32,403 nt of DNA from Gammaproteobacteria bacterium (GCA_026705345.1 JAPPAV010000051.1:1-32403), one strand, 5' to 3'; counted from the stretch's first letter, positions 15,290 through 24,407 are shown. The notes: generated from the sequence alone by a model not told the origin. Translations and numbers: made by a program.

Positions 15290-16360
15290 CTAGTGGATGC
15301 AACCCCGCGCGGTTGCTTCGATCACCGTCTCGACCATCCCGTTCCGTACGCCCAGGTAGCGATCCCAGCGGTTCATCGTCACGTCCTGCTGGTGGGTCAG
15401 CAGGAAGAAGGGGTCCCCAATCAACAGTCTCCCGGCGGAGTCGCCGTGCAAGACGACGCCGTGGTGGTCGATGGAGGCGACTTCGACGCCTTCCGGGCTG
15501 TCTACCGTCGGAACCCCATTGGGTGCGCCGATCGCGTCGATAGGCACATCGCCGAGGACCGTGCCGGCATCGAGCCGGCGAACCACGCGCCCCATGACAC
15601 GTGCCGCGAATCGAAACTCGCTCATGTAGGCGTAGGGCACTTCCATCACGATATAGGTTCCGCCCTGGATCTCGTCGATCTCCGGGTGCATCGCCGCCAC
15701 GTCGTAGGTCCAGGACTCACCGGTTGATACCAACTCCACCTCTATGCCGGCATCCTCGATGGCTTGCTTGACCTCGAGGATCCGGGCGAACCAGTGATTG
15801 CCCTCGGCGAAGCGCTGCTCCCGGGACGGTGGCCGTGTCTTCGGCACTTGGTGACTCATCACGCCGCGGAATCGCAGGTTCGGTGCCTCCATCGCCAGCC
15901 GAGCGAGCGCCACCGCCTGTTGCGTCGTTCGTACCCCGCCACGTCCCATGGACGTGTCGATTTCGATGACCACGCCCAAGACCACGCCCGCTGCCCGTGC
16001 ACCCCGCGACAACTGTTGGACTTGAACACCGGCGTCCACGGCCACCGTCGTGTCCACACGACGAGCGAGGGCGGCAAGGCGGGCGATCTTTTCCTCACCC
16101 ACGATCTGGTTCGCAATCAGGGCGTTCCCGGCGACATCGGCGAACGCCTCGGCTTCGGACACCTTGGCGGCGCAGATTCCGCCTACCGTGCCGCCGGCTG
16201 CCATTTGCATTCCAAGAATCTGCGGCGATTTGTGGTTCTTGACGTGGGGTCTGAGCCGAATCGATTTGCCCCGGTAGTGGTCGGCGACCACGGCGATGTT
16301 GTGCTCAAGGGCATCGAGGTCGATGACCAGGGCAGGCGTTTCAACTTCGCCAATCTGCAT
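15290..16360 (-). CDS. D-threonine aldolase / D-serine dehydratase-like PLP enzyme
   Basis: A fold-type III PLP enzyme (alanine racemase N-terminal barrel plus DSD1-type metal-binding C-terminal domain), 356 residues, full length. ETPALVIDLDALEHNI opens the barrel. RLRPHVKNHKSP (35-46) contains the expected PLP lysine K41. EIDTSMGRGGV and STGESWTYD fit the phosphate-binding end. In the C-terminal domain, SIDHHGVV and LTHQQDVTMN supply likely metal ligands. The family cleaves D-threo-3-hydroxyamino acids or dehydrates D-serine; which substrate is used cannot be told. ATG 16360 overlaps the upstream stop as TAATG. It is the last gene of the leftward run. Confidence 0.87.
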   Translation of the reverse strand: MQIGEVETPALVIDLDALEHNIAVVADHYRGKSIRLRPHVKNHKSPQILGMQMAAGGTVGGICAAKVSEAEAFADVAGNALIANQIVGEEKIARLAALARRVDTTVAVDAGVQVQQLSRGARAAGVVLGVVIEIDTSMGRGGVRTTQQAVALARLAMEAPNLRFRGVMSHQVPKTRPPSREQRFAEGNHWFARILEVKQAIEDAGIEVELVSTGESWTYDVAAMHPEIDEIQGGTYIVMEVPYAYMSEFRFAARVMGRVVRRLDAGTVLGDVPIDAIGAPNGVPTVDSPEGVEVASIDHHGVVLHGDSAGRLLIGDPFFLLTHQQDVTMNRWDRYLGVRNGMVETVIEATARGCIH

Positions 16361-17052
16361 TAGAAGGCTCCCCGGGCGGCAATGGGCCACACGGCCTCCA
16401 ACGCGCCGTTTCGCGTCGCGTAGACGAAGTCGTGAAGTGCGAAGGCGGTGGCGACGTCCGCCGGAACGAGCTGTAGCCAGTCGCCGATGGCGAGGGCGTC
16501 ATCGGCAGGAAAGGCGACGACGCCGTGTTCGGCGCTTCCGGCGGATGCCCTGCAGTTTGGCCGCCCAGGCAACCGGGGGTCGCCGAAATCGCGACCAACG
16601 GCTTTCTGACCGGCATCTAGGATCGCGCGCCCCGGCTCGGGGACGCCGACGACGCGAGCCGAGACGGTCACGGCACCCACGAGCCAGTTCGCGCCGACGA
16701 GTGGCCGGTCGGCTTCGAGCACCACCGTTGCGCTGTCGGCGATTGCTCCGACGCGGCGTTGGGATGCGGGGGTTGCGAGGGGCCGGAGGATACGGATGTC
16801 GTCGAACCCGGCGGCGGCGAAGATTTCCGCCTCGGCGAGGCTGCGCACCGCAATGCCCGAAACGCCGGGCAGCGCGATCTGCACTCGCGCGATGGCGGGC
16901 GTCTTGTGCACCCAGACCTCGGCGCGGGCGGGTCTTGCCGGGTCGAACAGCCGGGAAGCGTTGGCGTTGAACGTCGCCAGGTCGAGTAGCAACGCAGGCG
17001 TATCGAGTTCTTCGACGCGCGTACCGACAGGCTTCTCGATGGGGCGCTGCAA
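16360..17052 (-). CDS. Shortened D-threonine-aldolase-like protein without PLP lysine (possible pseudoenzyme)
   Basis: The 230-residue product is homologous to its downstream neighbour at both ends (LDTPALLLDLATFNAN at the N-terminus; EHGVVAF and a C-terminal VYATRNGALEAVWPIAARG), but about 120 residues of the barrel are missing. The R-P-H-V-K-x-H-K block reads R-A-E-V-W-V-H-K (43-50), so the PLP lysine is Trp47. The C-terminal metal-binding His/Cys or His/Asp pair is also not evident (PADVATAFALHD). It may be a non-catalytic partner of the downstream enzyme or a decaying copy that keeps an open frame. The only start is TTG 17052. The frame is the same as ilvD, separated by just TAG-CCC. Confidence 0.7.
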   Translation of the reverse strand: MQRPIEKPVGTRVEELDTPALLLDLATFNANASRLFDPARPARAEVWVHKTPAIARVQIALPGVSGIAVRSLAEAEIFAAAGFDDIRILRPLATPASQRRVGAIADSATVVLEADRPLVGANWLVGAVTVSARVVGVPEPGRAILDAGQKAVGRDFGDPRLPGRPNCRASAGSAEHGVVAFPADDALAIGDWLQLVPADVATAFALHDFVYATRNGALEAVWPIAARGAF

Positions 17053-17055
17053 GGG

Positions 17056-18732
17056 CTAGAGGTATTTGTCCGTGACCGCACCTTCCGACGCCGAGGACAC
17101 GAGCTTGGCGTACTTTGCCAAGGTACCGTACTGGGTGTAGGCCTCGGGGCGTTGCCAGCGCTGGCGGCGGCCCGCGAGTTCGCCCTCGTCGACCTCCAGG
17201 TTGATCTCCCGTCGTTCTGCGTCCACGGTTATGGTGTCGCCGTCCTCCACAAGGGCGATGGGACCGGCTTCGAACGCCTCCGGCGTGACGTGGCCGATCA
17301 CGAAGCCGTGCGAACCGCCGGAGAACCGCCCGTCGGTGATGAGTGCCACCTCCGACGACAGGCCGCGACCGTTGATGGCGCTGGTCGGGCTCAGCATCTC
17401 TCGCATGCCGGGACCGCCCTTGGGGCCCTCGTAGCGGATGACTACAACGTCGCCGGCCCGCACCGTGCCGTCCATGATCGCGGCCATGCCGGCTTCCTCG
17501 CCGTGGAAGACCCGTGCCGTGCCCGTGAAGTGGAGTCCTTCGTGGCCGGTGATCTTCGCCACGGCGCCTTCCGGGGCGAGGTTTCCGCGCAGGATCACCA
17601 GGTGTCCGTCCGGCTTGATGGGGTCGTCCAGGGGCCGAATGATCCGCTGGCCCTCGGGGTAGGGATCAATGTCGGCGAGATTCTCGGCGAGGGTTTTGCC
17701 GGTCACCGTCAGGCAGTCGCCGTGCAGGAGGCCGGCATCGAGCAACGTCTTCATCAGGGGCTGTATGCCGCCGATGTCGATGAGTTCCGACATTGCGTAG
17801 TTGCCCGCGGGACGCATGTCCGCGAGCACCGGCACGCGGCGGCCGATCCGTGTGAAGTCGTCGATGGAGAGCGGAACACCGGCGGAGTGGGCGATCGCCA
17901 GGAGGTGAAGCACGGCGTTCGTCGAACCTTCCAGCGCCGTTGCAACCGCGATCGCGTTCTCGAATGCCTCCATGCACAGGATGTCGGAGGGCTTGATGCC
18001 GCGGCCCACCAAACGTGCCACCGCGGCACCGGCATCGTGCGCGTCGCGTCGCTTGTTCTCGCTGACGGCTTCCTGGGCGGACGAGTTGGGCAGGGACAGC
18101 CCCATCGCCTCGATCGCCGACGCCATGGTATTGGCGGTGTACATGCCGGCGCAGGAACCCGGTCCGGGAATCGCAGTCTGTTCGACGGCCAGCAGTTCCT
18201 CGTCGCTGACCGTGCCCGCGGCGTGTCCGCCCACGGCCTCGAATACCGAGATGATGTCCCGACGTTCGGCACCCGTCTGGATCGTACCCCCGTAAACGAA
18301 GACGCTCGGCCGGTCCAGGCGCGCCATGGCCATGGCGCACGCCGGCATGTTCTTGTCGCAGCCGCCGATGGCGACGAAGCCGTCGAATCCCTGCGCGCCG
18401 ACCACGGTCTCGATGGAGTCGGCGATCACCTCCCGGGACACCAGGGAGTAGCGCATCCCGGGGGTGCCCATGGAAATCCCGTCGGAGACGGTGACGGTAT
18501 TGAAGACGACGCTCTTTGCGCCCGCCTCGTCGGCGCCGAACGCCGCGGCGCGCGCGAGTTCGTCGATGTGCATGTTGCACGGCGTCACCATCGACCAGGT
18601 CGACGCGATGCCGACCTGCGGTTTGGCGAAATCTTCGCGCTTGAAGCCGACCGGGTAGAGCATGGCGCGGCTCGGAGCCTGCTCGACGCCGTCGACGACG
18701 ATGGAGGAATAGGGGCGATTGGTGTCGGTCAT
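17056..18732 (-). CDS. ilvD: Dihydroxy-acid dehydratase
   Basis: Third common step of isoleucine/valine synthesis: dehydrates 2,3-dihydroxy-3-methyl acids to 2-oxo acids using an Fe-S cluster. The frame is open to 18999, but homology starts at [20 protein letters not shown] (ATG 18732), giving 558 residues, the usual size of the shorter IlvD class. The cluster cysteines are in [18 protein letters not shown] and [29 protein letters not shown] near the C-terminus is also typical. The start overlaps the argA stop as TGATG. ilvE lies about 3.7 kb away on the other strand. Confidence 0.96.
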   Translation of the reverse strand: MTDTNRPYSSIVVDGVEQAPSRAMLYPVGFKREDFAKPQVGIASTWSMVTPCNMHIDELARAAAFGADEAGAKSVVFNTVTVSDGISMGTPGMRYSLVSREVIADSIETVVGAQGFDGFVAIGGCDKNMPACAMAMARLDRPSVFVYGGTIQTGAERRDIISVFEAVGGHAAGTVSDEELLAVEQTAIPGPGSCAGMYTANTMASAIEAMGLSLPNSSAQEAVSENKRRDAHDAGAAVARLVGRGIKPSDILCMEAFENAIAVATALEGSTNAVLHLLAIAHSAGVPLSIDDFTRIGRRVPVLADMRPAGNYAMSELIDIGGIQPLMKTLLDAGLLHGDCLTVTGKTLAENLADIDPYPEGQRIIRPLDDPIKPDGHLVILRGNLAPEGAVAKITGHEGLHFTGTARVFHGEEAGMAAIMDGTVRAGDVVVIRYEGPKGGPGMREMLSPTSAINGRGLSSEVALITDGRFSGGSHGFVIGHVTPEAFEAGPIALVEDGDTITVDAERREINLEVDEGELAGRRQRWQRPEAYTQYGTLAKYAKLVSSASEGAVTDKYL

Positions 18733-19958
18733 CAATTCAGTTCTTTGACAAGGACGAGGGAGTTCCGGCGGTAGTTGTACAGGGCTTTGCGGTCGACGGG
18801 AAGCGCATCGACGGAGGTCTTTGCGAAGCCGTGCTCGAGGAACCAATCGGCGGCCTGGGTGGTGAGGGCGAACAATCGGCGCACGGCGGACGCGCGCGCA
18901 GCTTGTTCGACGGATTCGAGCAGCCGCGGACCGACGGCGTCGCCCCCGACTAGGCAGGCGAGTTCCGCCGCGTCGGCGTCGAGGGGAAACAGCGCACAAC
19001 AGCCGGTGAGCGCACCATCGAGCTCGGCGACGAAGAAACTGTCGATCCCGCGCTCGACAAGATCCGCCGGTCGGGTTGCCAAGGCACCGGACGCTTCAAG
19101 CGGTCGCATGAGCTCGGCGATCGCGCTAGCGTCGGCGGGCACGGCACGGCGGATCACCCGATAGTCGCCGTCGCCCACTTGTGTACCCGCGCCTTCGGCG
19201 GTGAACAGTTCCCTGAGCAGTACGCCGTCGTCGTCGAAACCGATCAGGTGGGCGCGGGGCACGCCGCGTCGGCAGGCGTCGTCGAGGGCGTCGACCCGGC
19301 GTGCCGTGCGGGCATCGTGCTCCCAACCGGCTCGCACCTGCGCCAACTCGCGGGTGTTGAGATCGCTCCGATCCGCTATGCGCCCGACGGCGTCGTAGAC
19401 GATCAGCTTGTCCGCACCGAGGTCGCCGGCCACGTGCGCGGCCAGCGGTTCCACGCGGAGCGCATAGGTGGCTCCGGTGGTGCCGTAGCCCACGGGCGAG
19501 ATCAATACGACGCTATCGGCGCCCAGCAGGTCGCGGATAACGTCGACATGAACGCGTCGCACCGTGCCGGCGGCCAGTTGGTCGATACCGTCGACGACAC
19601 CGATCGGCCGGGCCGTGACGAGGTTGCCGCCGGCCAACGGGATATGACGGTCGCGCAACGGGCTCAAGGGTATGCCCGTCGTGAACAGCGACTCCAGCTT
19701 CGACCGGGCCATCGCAACGGCGGCTTGGATGTCTCCGAGATGGCCCGAATTCACCGGTCCGTCGGATTCGACATCCGCGCCGTGCACGACGACCAGTCGT
19801 ACGCCGAGAACGTGCAGCAGGGCCAGGTCGTGGACGATGTTGACGGCGTTGTCGGAGTCCAGCGCATCGGCTCCGAGCATCACCACGAACGTGCGACCGC
19901 TGTGGGCGCGAATATAGGGGGTGGACGCGCGGAACCAGCGCGCGTAGGTCTCGTTCAT
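18732..19958 (-). CDS. argA: N-acetylglutamate synthase ArgA, with divergent ligand sites
   Basis: Acetylates glutamate, the first step of arginine synthesis. The 408 residues follow the Pseudomonas/E. coli ArgA plan: an amino-acid-kinase-like domain (TPYIRAHSGRTFVVMLGADAL, VNIVHDLALLHVLGVRLVVVHG, GNLVTARPIGVVDG, LISPVGYGTTG, DLGADKLIVYD) and a GNAT domain from about residue 265 (YRVIRRAVPADA, LTTQAADWFLEHGF, YNYRRNS). After VVHG the segment with the usual G-x-R-I-T-D motif is about 16 residues short and the motif is absent. The acetyl-CoA loop (R/Q-x2-G-x-G) reads GGDAVGPRLL. ATG 19958 fits the family N-terminus; ATG 19973 is possible. It lies 94 bases after argE. Confidence 0.88.
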   Translation of the reverse strand: MNETYARWFRASTPYIRAHSGRTFVVMLGADALDSDNAVNIVHDLALLHVLGVRLVVVHGADVESDGPVNSGHLGDIQAAVAMARSKLESLFTTGIPLSPLRDRHIPLAGGNLVTARPIGVVDGIDQLAAGTVRRVHVDVIRDLLGADSVVLISPVGYGTTGATYALRVEPLAAHVAGDLGADKLIVYDAVGRIADRSDLNTRELAQVRAGWEHDARTARRVDALDDACRRGVPRAHLIGFDDDGVLLRELFTAEGAGTQVGDGDYRVIRRAVPADASAIAELMRPLEASGALATRPADLVERGIDSFFVAELDGALTGCCALFPLDADAAELACLVGGDAVGPRLLESVEQAARASAVRRLFALTTQAADWFLEHGFAKTSVDALPVDRKALYNYRRNSLVLVKELN

Positions 19959-20052
19959 GGCTAGCGGCGGCATTCAGTCCGATAGGAGGCACAGAACAAT
20001 ACGTCATCCCAAGTACGACGGAACCAACAACGATGCAAGGGGGACACGGAAA

Positions 20053-21252
20053 TCAGAGGCAGTACCGGCCGATCAGGGCGGCGAGCGCGTCTTCCGCGGG
20101 GTGGAGTTGTGCGGCGTCCAGGTATTCGTTGGGTTGATGGGCCTGGTCGATGGATCCGGGACCGAACACGACCGTCTCGATGCCCAGCGACTGGAAGAAC
20201 GGTGCCTCCGTGCCGAAGGCAACGGCGCGCGCGGGCTGCCCGGAGAGAGACTCCAGTGCCTTCACCAGTGGCCCTTCCGGCGGCGTCTGGTACGGCTCGA
20301 CCGGCTCGAAAAGCGGCTTCACAGTGGCCGGCGTACCGCCGCTTGCCTTTTCCACCCGATCGCGAAGTTCGTCGAGGATCGCCGCGGTATCCATCCCCGG
20401 GAGCACGCGCATGTCGATCTGCAATTCGGCGTGCTCGCAGATGCGGTTGGGGTTGTCGCCGGCGTGAAGGCAGCCGAGATTGAGGGTGGGGACCCGCACC
20501 TCGAACGCCGGATCGACATGGCGTTCGGCCAATTCACGCCGATAGGCGATCACCGCACCCATCACGCGGTGCATGGCATCCAGCGCGTTGTCGCCGAGAT
20601 CGGGATTGGATGAGTGGCCGGAGGATCCGGCCAGCGAGATGGAGATCATCGCGACGCCCTTGTGGGCACGAATGGGTGCGAGTCCCGTCGGTTCGCCGAT
20701 GATCGCTGCAGCCGCTCTCACTACGCCGTTCGTCGCCAGTACGCGAGCACCGTCCATCGACGATTCTTCGTCCGAGGTGGCCACGATGGTCAGCGGTTTG
20801 GTGAGTCGAGTTTCCCGATACCGCGAGGCCGCGGCGAGCGCCAAGGGGAAGAACCCCTTCATGTCGGCGGTGCCGAGCCCATAGAGCTTCGACTCCCGCT
20901 CGGTCACCGCGAACGGATCGACGCTCCAGAGCGTCTCGTCGCAGGGCACCGTATCCGTATGACCGGCCAGGATCAGCCCGTCCTCGCCGGTGCCGCGTCT
21001 GGCCACCAGGTTGGCTTTTCCAGGTCTTGCGGGCAGCGGCTGCACGTCGACCTCGAAGCCGAGGTCGTCGAGCCAGTTGGCCAAGTGGTGCAGGACGCCC
21101 AGGTTGCTTTGGTCGTGGGCGGCATTGATGCAACTCACCGAGGGCTCGGCAACGAGCGTCTTGAGCATGTCAACGGGTTCGGGGATCGGCACGGAATGTC
21201 TCGCGACCTCGAGGGGTTGCGCATTGTGCCGGTAATGGGAACATCGTTCCAT
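20053..21252 (-). CDS. argE: Acetylornithine deacetylase
   Basis: M20-family di-zinc peptidase that releases ornithine from N-acetylornithine. The product has 399 residues. Visible family blocks are LVAEPSVSC, LAGHTDTVPCDE (metal His and catalytic Asp), YGLGTADMKGFF (metal Asp), TSDEESSMDGAR (catalytic Glu pair), IGEPTGLAPIRAHKG, GCLHAGDNPNRICEHAELQIDMR and GPGSIDQAHQPNEYL (C-terminal metal His). The first 20 residues before VPIPEPVDML are not family-like, so an internal GTG at about 21192 is an alternative start. It stands upstream of argA on the same strand, so both ends of the acetylated branch are together. Desuccinylase (DapE) is a less likely call. Confidence 0.93.
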   Translation of the reverse strand: MERCSHYRHNAQPLEVARHSVPIPEPVDMLKTLVAEPSVSCINAAHDQSNLGVLHHLANWLDDLGFEVDVQPLPARPGKANLVARRGTGEDGLILAGHTDTVPCDETLWSVDPFAVTERESKLYGLGTADMKGFFPLALAAASRYRETRLTKPLTIVATSDEESSMDGARVLATNGVVRAAAAIIGEPTGLAPIRAHKGVAMISISLAGSSGHSSNPDLGDNALDAMHRVMGAVIAYRRELAERHVDPAFEVRVPTLNLGCLHAGDNPNRICEHAELQIDMRVLPGMDTAAILDELRDRVEKASGGTPATVKPLFEPVEPYQTPPEGPLVKALESLSGQPARAVAFGTEAPFFQSLGIETVVFGPGSIDQAHQPNEYLDAAQLHPAEDALAALIGRYCL

Positions 21253-21317
21253 GCGATTTCGCGCATCGCACGCCGCCGGTGATCGAGGCGTTTTCGCCGG
21301 TCGCCGCCGGGAACTGG

Positions 21318-22280
21318 CTAAGGCCGAAGTCGACGCAGGAAGTCGTCGAGACCGGTGCTTCGGAGCGCGGCATGAAGTAGCGAGTCCCGCGGCAGTCCTG
21401 CTAGCCGTTCCGCCTCCGCGTGCAACTGCGGCGTAACACGAACGCCCCGGTTCCTAAACAAACCTTCGAGCATGGAAATCCGTTCGTCGCGGCGGCCCTC
21501 GCGCTGGCTCAGCTGGCGTTCGACGCGTAGGAACGGGTCGTCATCCGGCCCGGTTCCGGTGCGCCGGCCCATGATCCCTCCCACCCGACGCACGGTTTCC
21601 ACCGTCGTCGCGGACATGCTCGGCTCGTTCAGCGCCGCGTGGATCTCCCGCGCCGACAACGTTGGGAACGCCGCACTCTCGGCGGACACCCGGAAGGTGC
21701 CGCCGTCGAGCAGGAGGATCGTCAGGCCCGGACGCTTGCGCTTGCTGGGCATGTCCGCGTCGGGCACTTCGACCCACAGCTCCGGGACGCCCCAGGCGGC
21801 GTAGACGTCGAGCTTGCGGTCGCGGATGTCGGTGGTCAGATCCACCTCGAACGCCACGTCGGGCAAGGGAAGTTCGCCGACCACGAACACGTCTGGTACA
21901 TCATAGTGGTAGTTGAGGTAGACCAGCTCGTCGGCTTGGGCGGCGCGGATCCGGGTGCCGCCGACGCCGCGCTCCTGAAGGTCTGCCGTCCGGAACATCT
22001 CGATGGGCGTGCCGCGCATCTTGGCAATGTCGGCAACCAGTTCGGCCAGGCGGACGCTCGGCCGCTCGTGCTTCGGGCTGACGTCGCGCAGTTCCCAGGC
22101 GATCCCCGCTTCCCAGTACTCGTAGCGCCCGTCGTAGTCGGCGATCTCGGCCGCCGACAGGGGGAAGGGCCGGCAGCCGGAGAGCGTAAAGGTGCTACCC
22201 AGCTTGGGCCGATGCGCCGATTGCAGGGGCGAGGACGCCATCATCGAGGAGTGCGACCGTCGGTTCAGTGAGCGGAACAT
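21318..22280 (-). CDS. Uma2 family (DUF820) putative nuclease
   Basis: The 320-residue protein has the Uma2/PF05685 core with a PD-(D/E)xK nuclease pattern: P140-D141, E145 in FEVD, and K156 in DRKLDVYAAWGVPELWVEV. Uma2 proteins are common in cyanobacteria and other bacteria, often in multiple mobile copies; the function is unknown. The N-terminal 30 residues and the C-terminal 75 (charged, with VERQLSQREGRRDERI) lie outside the core. ATG 22280 is used; two further Mets (13, 14) could be the start. The gene lies between argE and ilvE, next to an AT-rich patch, which suggests acquisition rather than an arginine role. Confidence 0.85.
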   Translation of the reverse strand: MFRSLNRRSHSSMMASSPLQSAHRPKLGSTFTLSGCRPFPLSAAEIADYDGRYEYWEAGIAWELRDVSPKHERPSVRLAELVADIAKMRGTPIEMFRTADLQERGVGGTRIRAAQADELVYLNYHYDVPDVFVVGELPLPDVAFEVDLTTDIRDRKLDVYAAWGVPELWVEVPDADMPSKRKRPGLTILLLDGGTFRVSAESAAFPTLSAREIHAALNEPSMSATTVETVRRVGGIMGRRTGTGPDDDPFLRVERQLSQREGRRDERISMLEGLFRNRGVRVTPQLHAEAERLAGLPRDSLLHAALRSTGLDDFLRRLRP

Positions 22281-22476
22281 ATACTCAAGACCTGACTGAC
22301 GGCAAGGGCGTTTTTTGTAAAAAAATTAATGAAAACAAGCTACTTAGTACACTTCTGTGCGAGTCGAACCGCGTTGGGCGCCCGCCCGATTGTCGCGTGC
22401 CTGGACCGGACGATCCGACGGTTTGTTGCCCGTGACGGGAACGGCTAAGCTCGCGCAACCTTCAGCGGTGGCAATC
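22281..22476. promoter_or_regulatory. AT-rich divergent region before ilvE and the Uma2 gene
   Basis: Positions 22300-22355 are strikingly AT-rich for this window, with a T6-GT-A7 tract at 22311-22325. For ilvE a possible promoter is TTAATG (22326-22331), 16 bases, TACACT (22348-22353), 124 bases before its ATG; the match is weak. A UP-element-like A/T tract lies just upstream of it. The ilvE frame is open from 22357 but is not ilvE-like before 22477. Confidence 0.35.
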
Positions 22477-23412
22477 ATGGCCCAAGACTCCCTCGACGAT
22501 CGCGACGGTTGGATCTGGCAGGACGGTGAACTCGTTCCCTGGCGCGACGCCCGGGTACACGTCCTCACCTACACGCTGCACTACGGCATCGGCGTGTTCG
22601 AGGGCGTGCGGGCCTACGATACCTCGGCGGGCACATCCATTTTCCGGCTTGGCGACCACACCCGGCGGCTGATGGACTCCGCGCAGATCGTGCAGATCGA
22701 CGTGCCCTATTCGCAAGACGAACTGGAAACTGCGCAATGCGAGGTCTTCGCGGCCAACGAGTTGCGCGAGGGCTACCTTCGCCCGGTCGTCTACCTGGGT
22801 TCGGAGAGCATGGGTCTGCGCGCCAAGGACTTGAGCGTGCGCGTCGCCATCGCCTGCTGGGCTTGGCCCAACTACATGGACCCCGAAGCCCGTGAACGCG
22901 GCATCGCCGTGCGCACATCGTCCTATACGCGCCATCACGTCAACATCACGATGTGCAAGGCCAAGGCGAGCGGCAACTACATCAACTCGATCCTGGCTTT
23001 GCGTGAAGCCCAGGACGCGGGTTGCGACGAGGCGCTCCTGCTCGACAACGAAGGCTACGTCGCCGAGGGTACCGGCGAGAACATCTTCGTGGTCAAGAAC
23101 GGCACGATCCACACGCCGGAACTCACCTCCTGTCTACCCGGAATCACCCGGGACACGATCCTGGTGTTCGCCCGCGAGCAGGGCATCGACGTTGTCGAAC
23201 GGCGCATTACCCGGGACGAGGTCTATATCGCCGACGAGGCGTTCTTCACCGGAACCGCGGCGGAAGTGCTGCCGATCCGCGAACTCGATGGCCGTGTCAT
23301 CGCCGGCGGCCAACGGGGTCCGGTCACCGAGAAGCTACAATCGCTCTACTTCGATCAGGTCCGGGGACGGCGCGAGGCGCATCCGGAATGGCATACGCCG
23401 GTCAGCATGTAG
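22477..23412 (+). CDS. ilvE: Branched-chain amino acid aminotransferase
   Basis: PLP enzyme (fold type IV) that interconverts branched-chain amino acids and 2-oxo acids. ATG 22477 gives 311 residues, the usual length, beginning just before DGWIWQDGELVPWRDARVHV. Typical blocks are THTLHYG-like TYTLHYGIGVFEGVRAY, RLGDHTRRL, LRPVVYLGS, MCKAKASGNYINSILA (PLP lysine region), EALLLDNEGYVAEGTGENIF, LPGITRDTI and ADEAFFTGTAAEV. As in Pseudomonas, it stands directly before waaF. Its last 25 bases overlap the waaF start, so the LPS genes may be translated from the ilvE transcript. Confidence 0.96.
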   Translation: MAQDSLDDRDGWIWQDGELVPWRDARVHVLTYTLHYGIGVFEGVRAYDTSAGTSIFRLGDHTRRLMDSAQIVQIDVPYSQDELETAQCEVFAANELREGYLRPVVYLGSESMGLRAKDLSVRVAIACWAWPNYMDPEARERGIAVRTSSYTRHHVNITMCKAKASGNYINSILALREAQDAGCDEALLLDNEGYVAEGTGENIFVVKNGTIHTPELTSCLPGITRDTILVFAREQGIDVVERRITRDEVYIADEAFFTGTAAEVLPIRELDGRVIAGGQRGPVTEKLQSLYFDQVRGRREAHPEWHTPVSM

Positions 23413-24407
23413 GCGCGGCCGCGGCGAAGGTTCTCGTAGTCGCCCCCGCGTGGGTGGGGGACATGGTCATGGCGCACACGCTGGTGCCGGGCCTCGTCCG
23501 TCGCGGTGCCGTGGTCGAGTTTCTGGCACCGCCCGCCACTGGCGATCTCGCGCGGCGAATGCCCGGGGTCTCAGCGGTGCACGACTTGAACGTGGAGCAT
23601 GGGACACTGGGTTTCCGCGAACGGGCGGATGCGGCAAGAAGGCTTAAGGCGCGAGGGTTCGACTGGGCGATTGTCCTGCCGAACTCCCTCAAGTCGGCGA
23701 TCGCGCCTTTCCTTGCCGGCATTCCCCGTCGAACGGGTTTCATCGGCGAGTTGCGTTACGGACTGCTCAACGACAGACGCCAACTCGACACCGGGAATCT
23801 GCCTCGGCTGGTGGACCGGTTCGCATCCCTTGCCGATGTGGCGCCCGAAAGTCCCCGACTGCAACCTGACACCTCCAGGCGCGAGGCGCTATGCGCGGAG
23901 CATGGTTTCCGGCTGGAACACACCCTGATCGCGCTTTGTCCCGGCGCGGAATACGGATCGTCGAAGCGTTGGCCCGCCGAACGGTTCGCCGAACTGGCGA
24001 GACTGCTGGCCTCGCAAGGTGCCGTGGTCTGCATCTTGGGAAATGCACAGGACGTCGAATTGGGCCGGTCGATCGTGCGACGTTCACCGGCGGTCGACCT
24101 AACGGGGAAGACGGATCTCCTGGACGCCGTGGATATTCTCTCGGCAGCCGGCGCGGCGGTTGCCAACGACTCCGGTCTGATGCATGTCGCGGCCGCGCTC
24201 GGCGTGCCCGTTGCCGGCATCTACGGTTCCACGACGCCCACTTTCACGCCGCCTTTGTCGACCCGGTCCTTGGCCATTGGCCACGATCTACCCTGCCGGC
24301 CGTGCTTCAGGCGCGAATGTCCTTTCGGTCATCGGGCATGCCTCACCAACACCTCGGCGGATCGCGTGATGGGTGCCTTGGACGCGCTCGGTGTCGTCTG
24401 GTCGTGA
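23388..24407 (+). CDS. waaF: ADP-heptose:LPS heptosyltransferase II
   Basis: GT9 enzyme that adds the second L-glycero-D-manno-heptose to the LPS inner core at the cytoplasmic side of the inner membrane. The product has 339 residues. Family blocks are VLVVAPAWVGDMVMAHTL, VLPNSLKSAIAPFLAGIPRR, LCPGAEYGSSKRWPAERF, NDSGLMHVAAALGVPVAGIYG, TPTFTPPL and a late Cys-rich CRPCFRRECPFGH. ATG 23388 adds about 13 residues before the conserved start and overlaps ilvE by 25 bases. No nearer ATG or GTG exists before VLVVAP. The stop overlaps the waaC GTG as GTGA. Confidence 0.95.
   Translation: MAYAGQHVGAAAAKVLVVAPAWVGDMVMAHTLVPGLVRRGAVVEFLAPPATGDLARRMPGVSAVHDLNVEHGTLGFRERADAARRLKARGFDWAIVLPNSLKSAIAPFLAGIPRRTGFIGELRYGLLNDRRQLDTGNLPRLVDRFASLADVAPESPRLQPDTSRREALCAEHGFRLEHTLIALCPGAEYGSSKRWPAERFAELARLLASQGAVVCILGNAQDVELGRSIVRRSPAVDLTGKTDLLDAVDILSAAGAAVANDSGLMHVAAALGVPVAGIYGSTTPTFTPPLSTRSLAIGHDLPCRPCFRRECPFGHRACLTNTSADRVMGALDALGVVWS

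Noticed and set aside
17152-18774. Open frame of 540 codons on the plus strand
   Set aside because: It lies entirely antisense to ilvD, whose cluster cysteines and family blocks are clear. Such shadows are expected at this GC content, and its translation shows no family motif.
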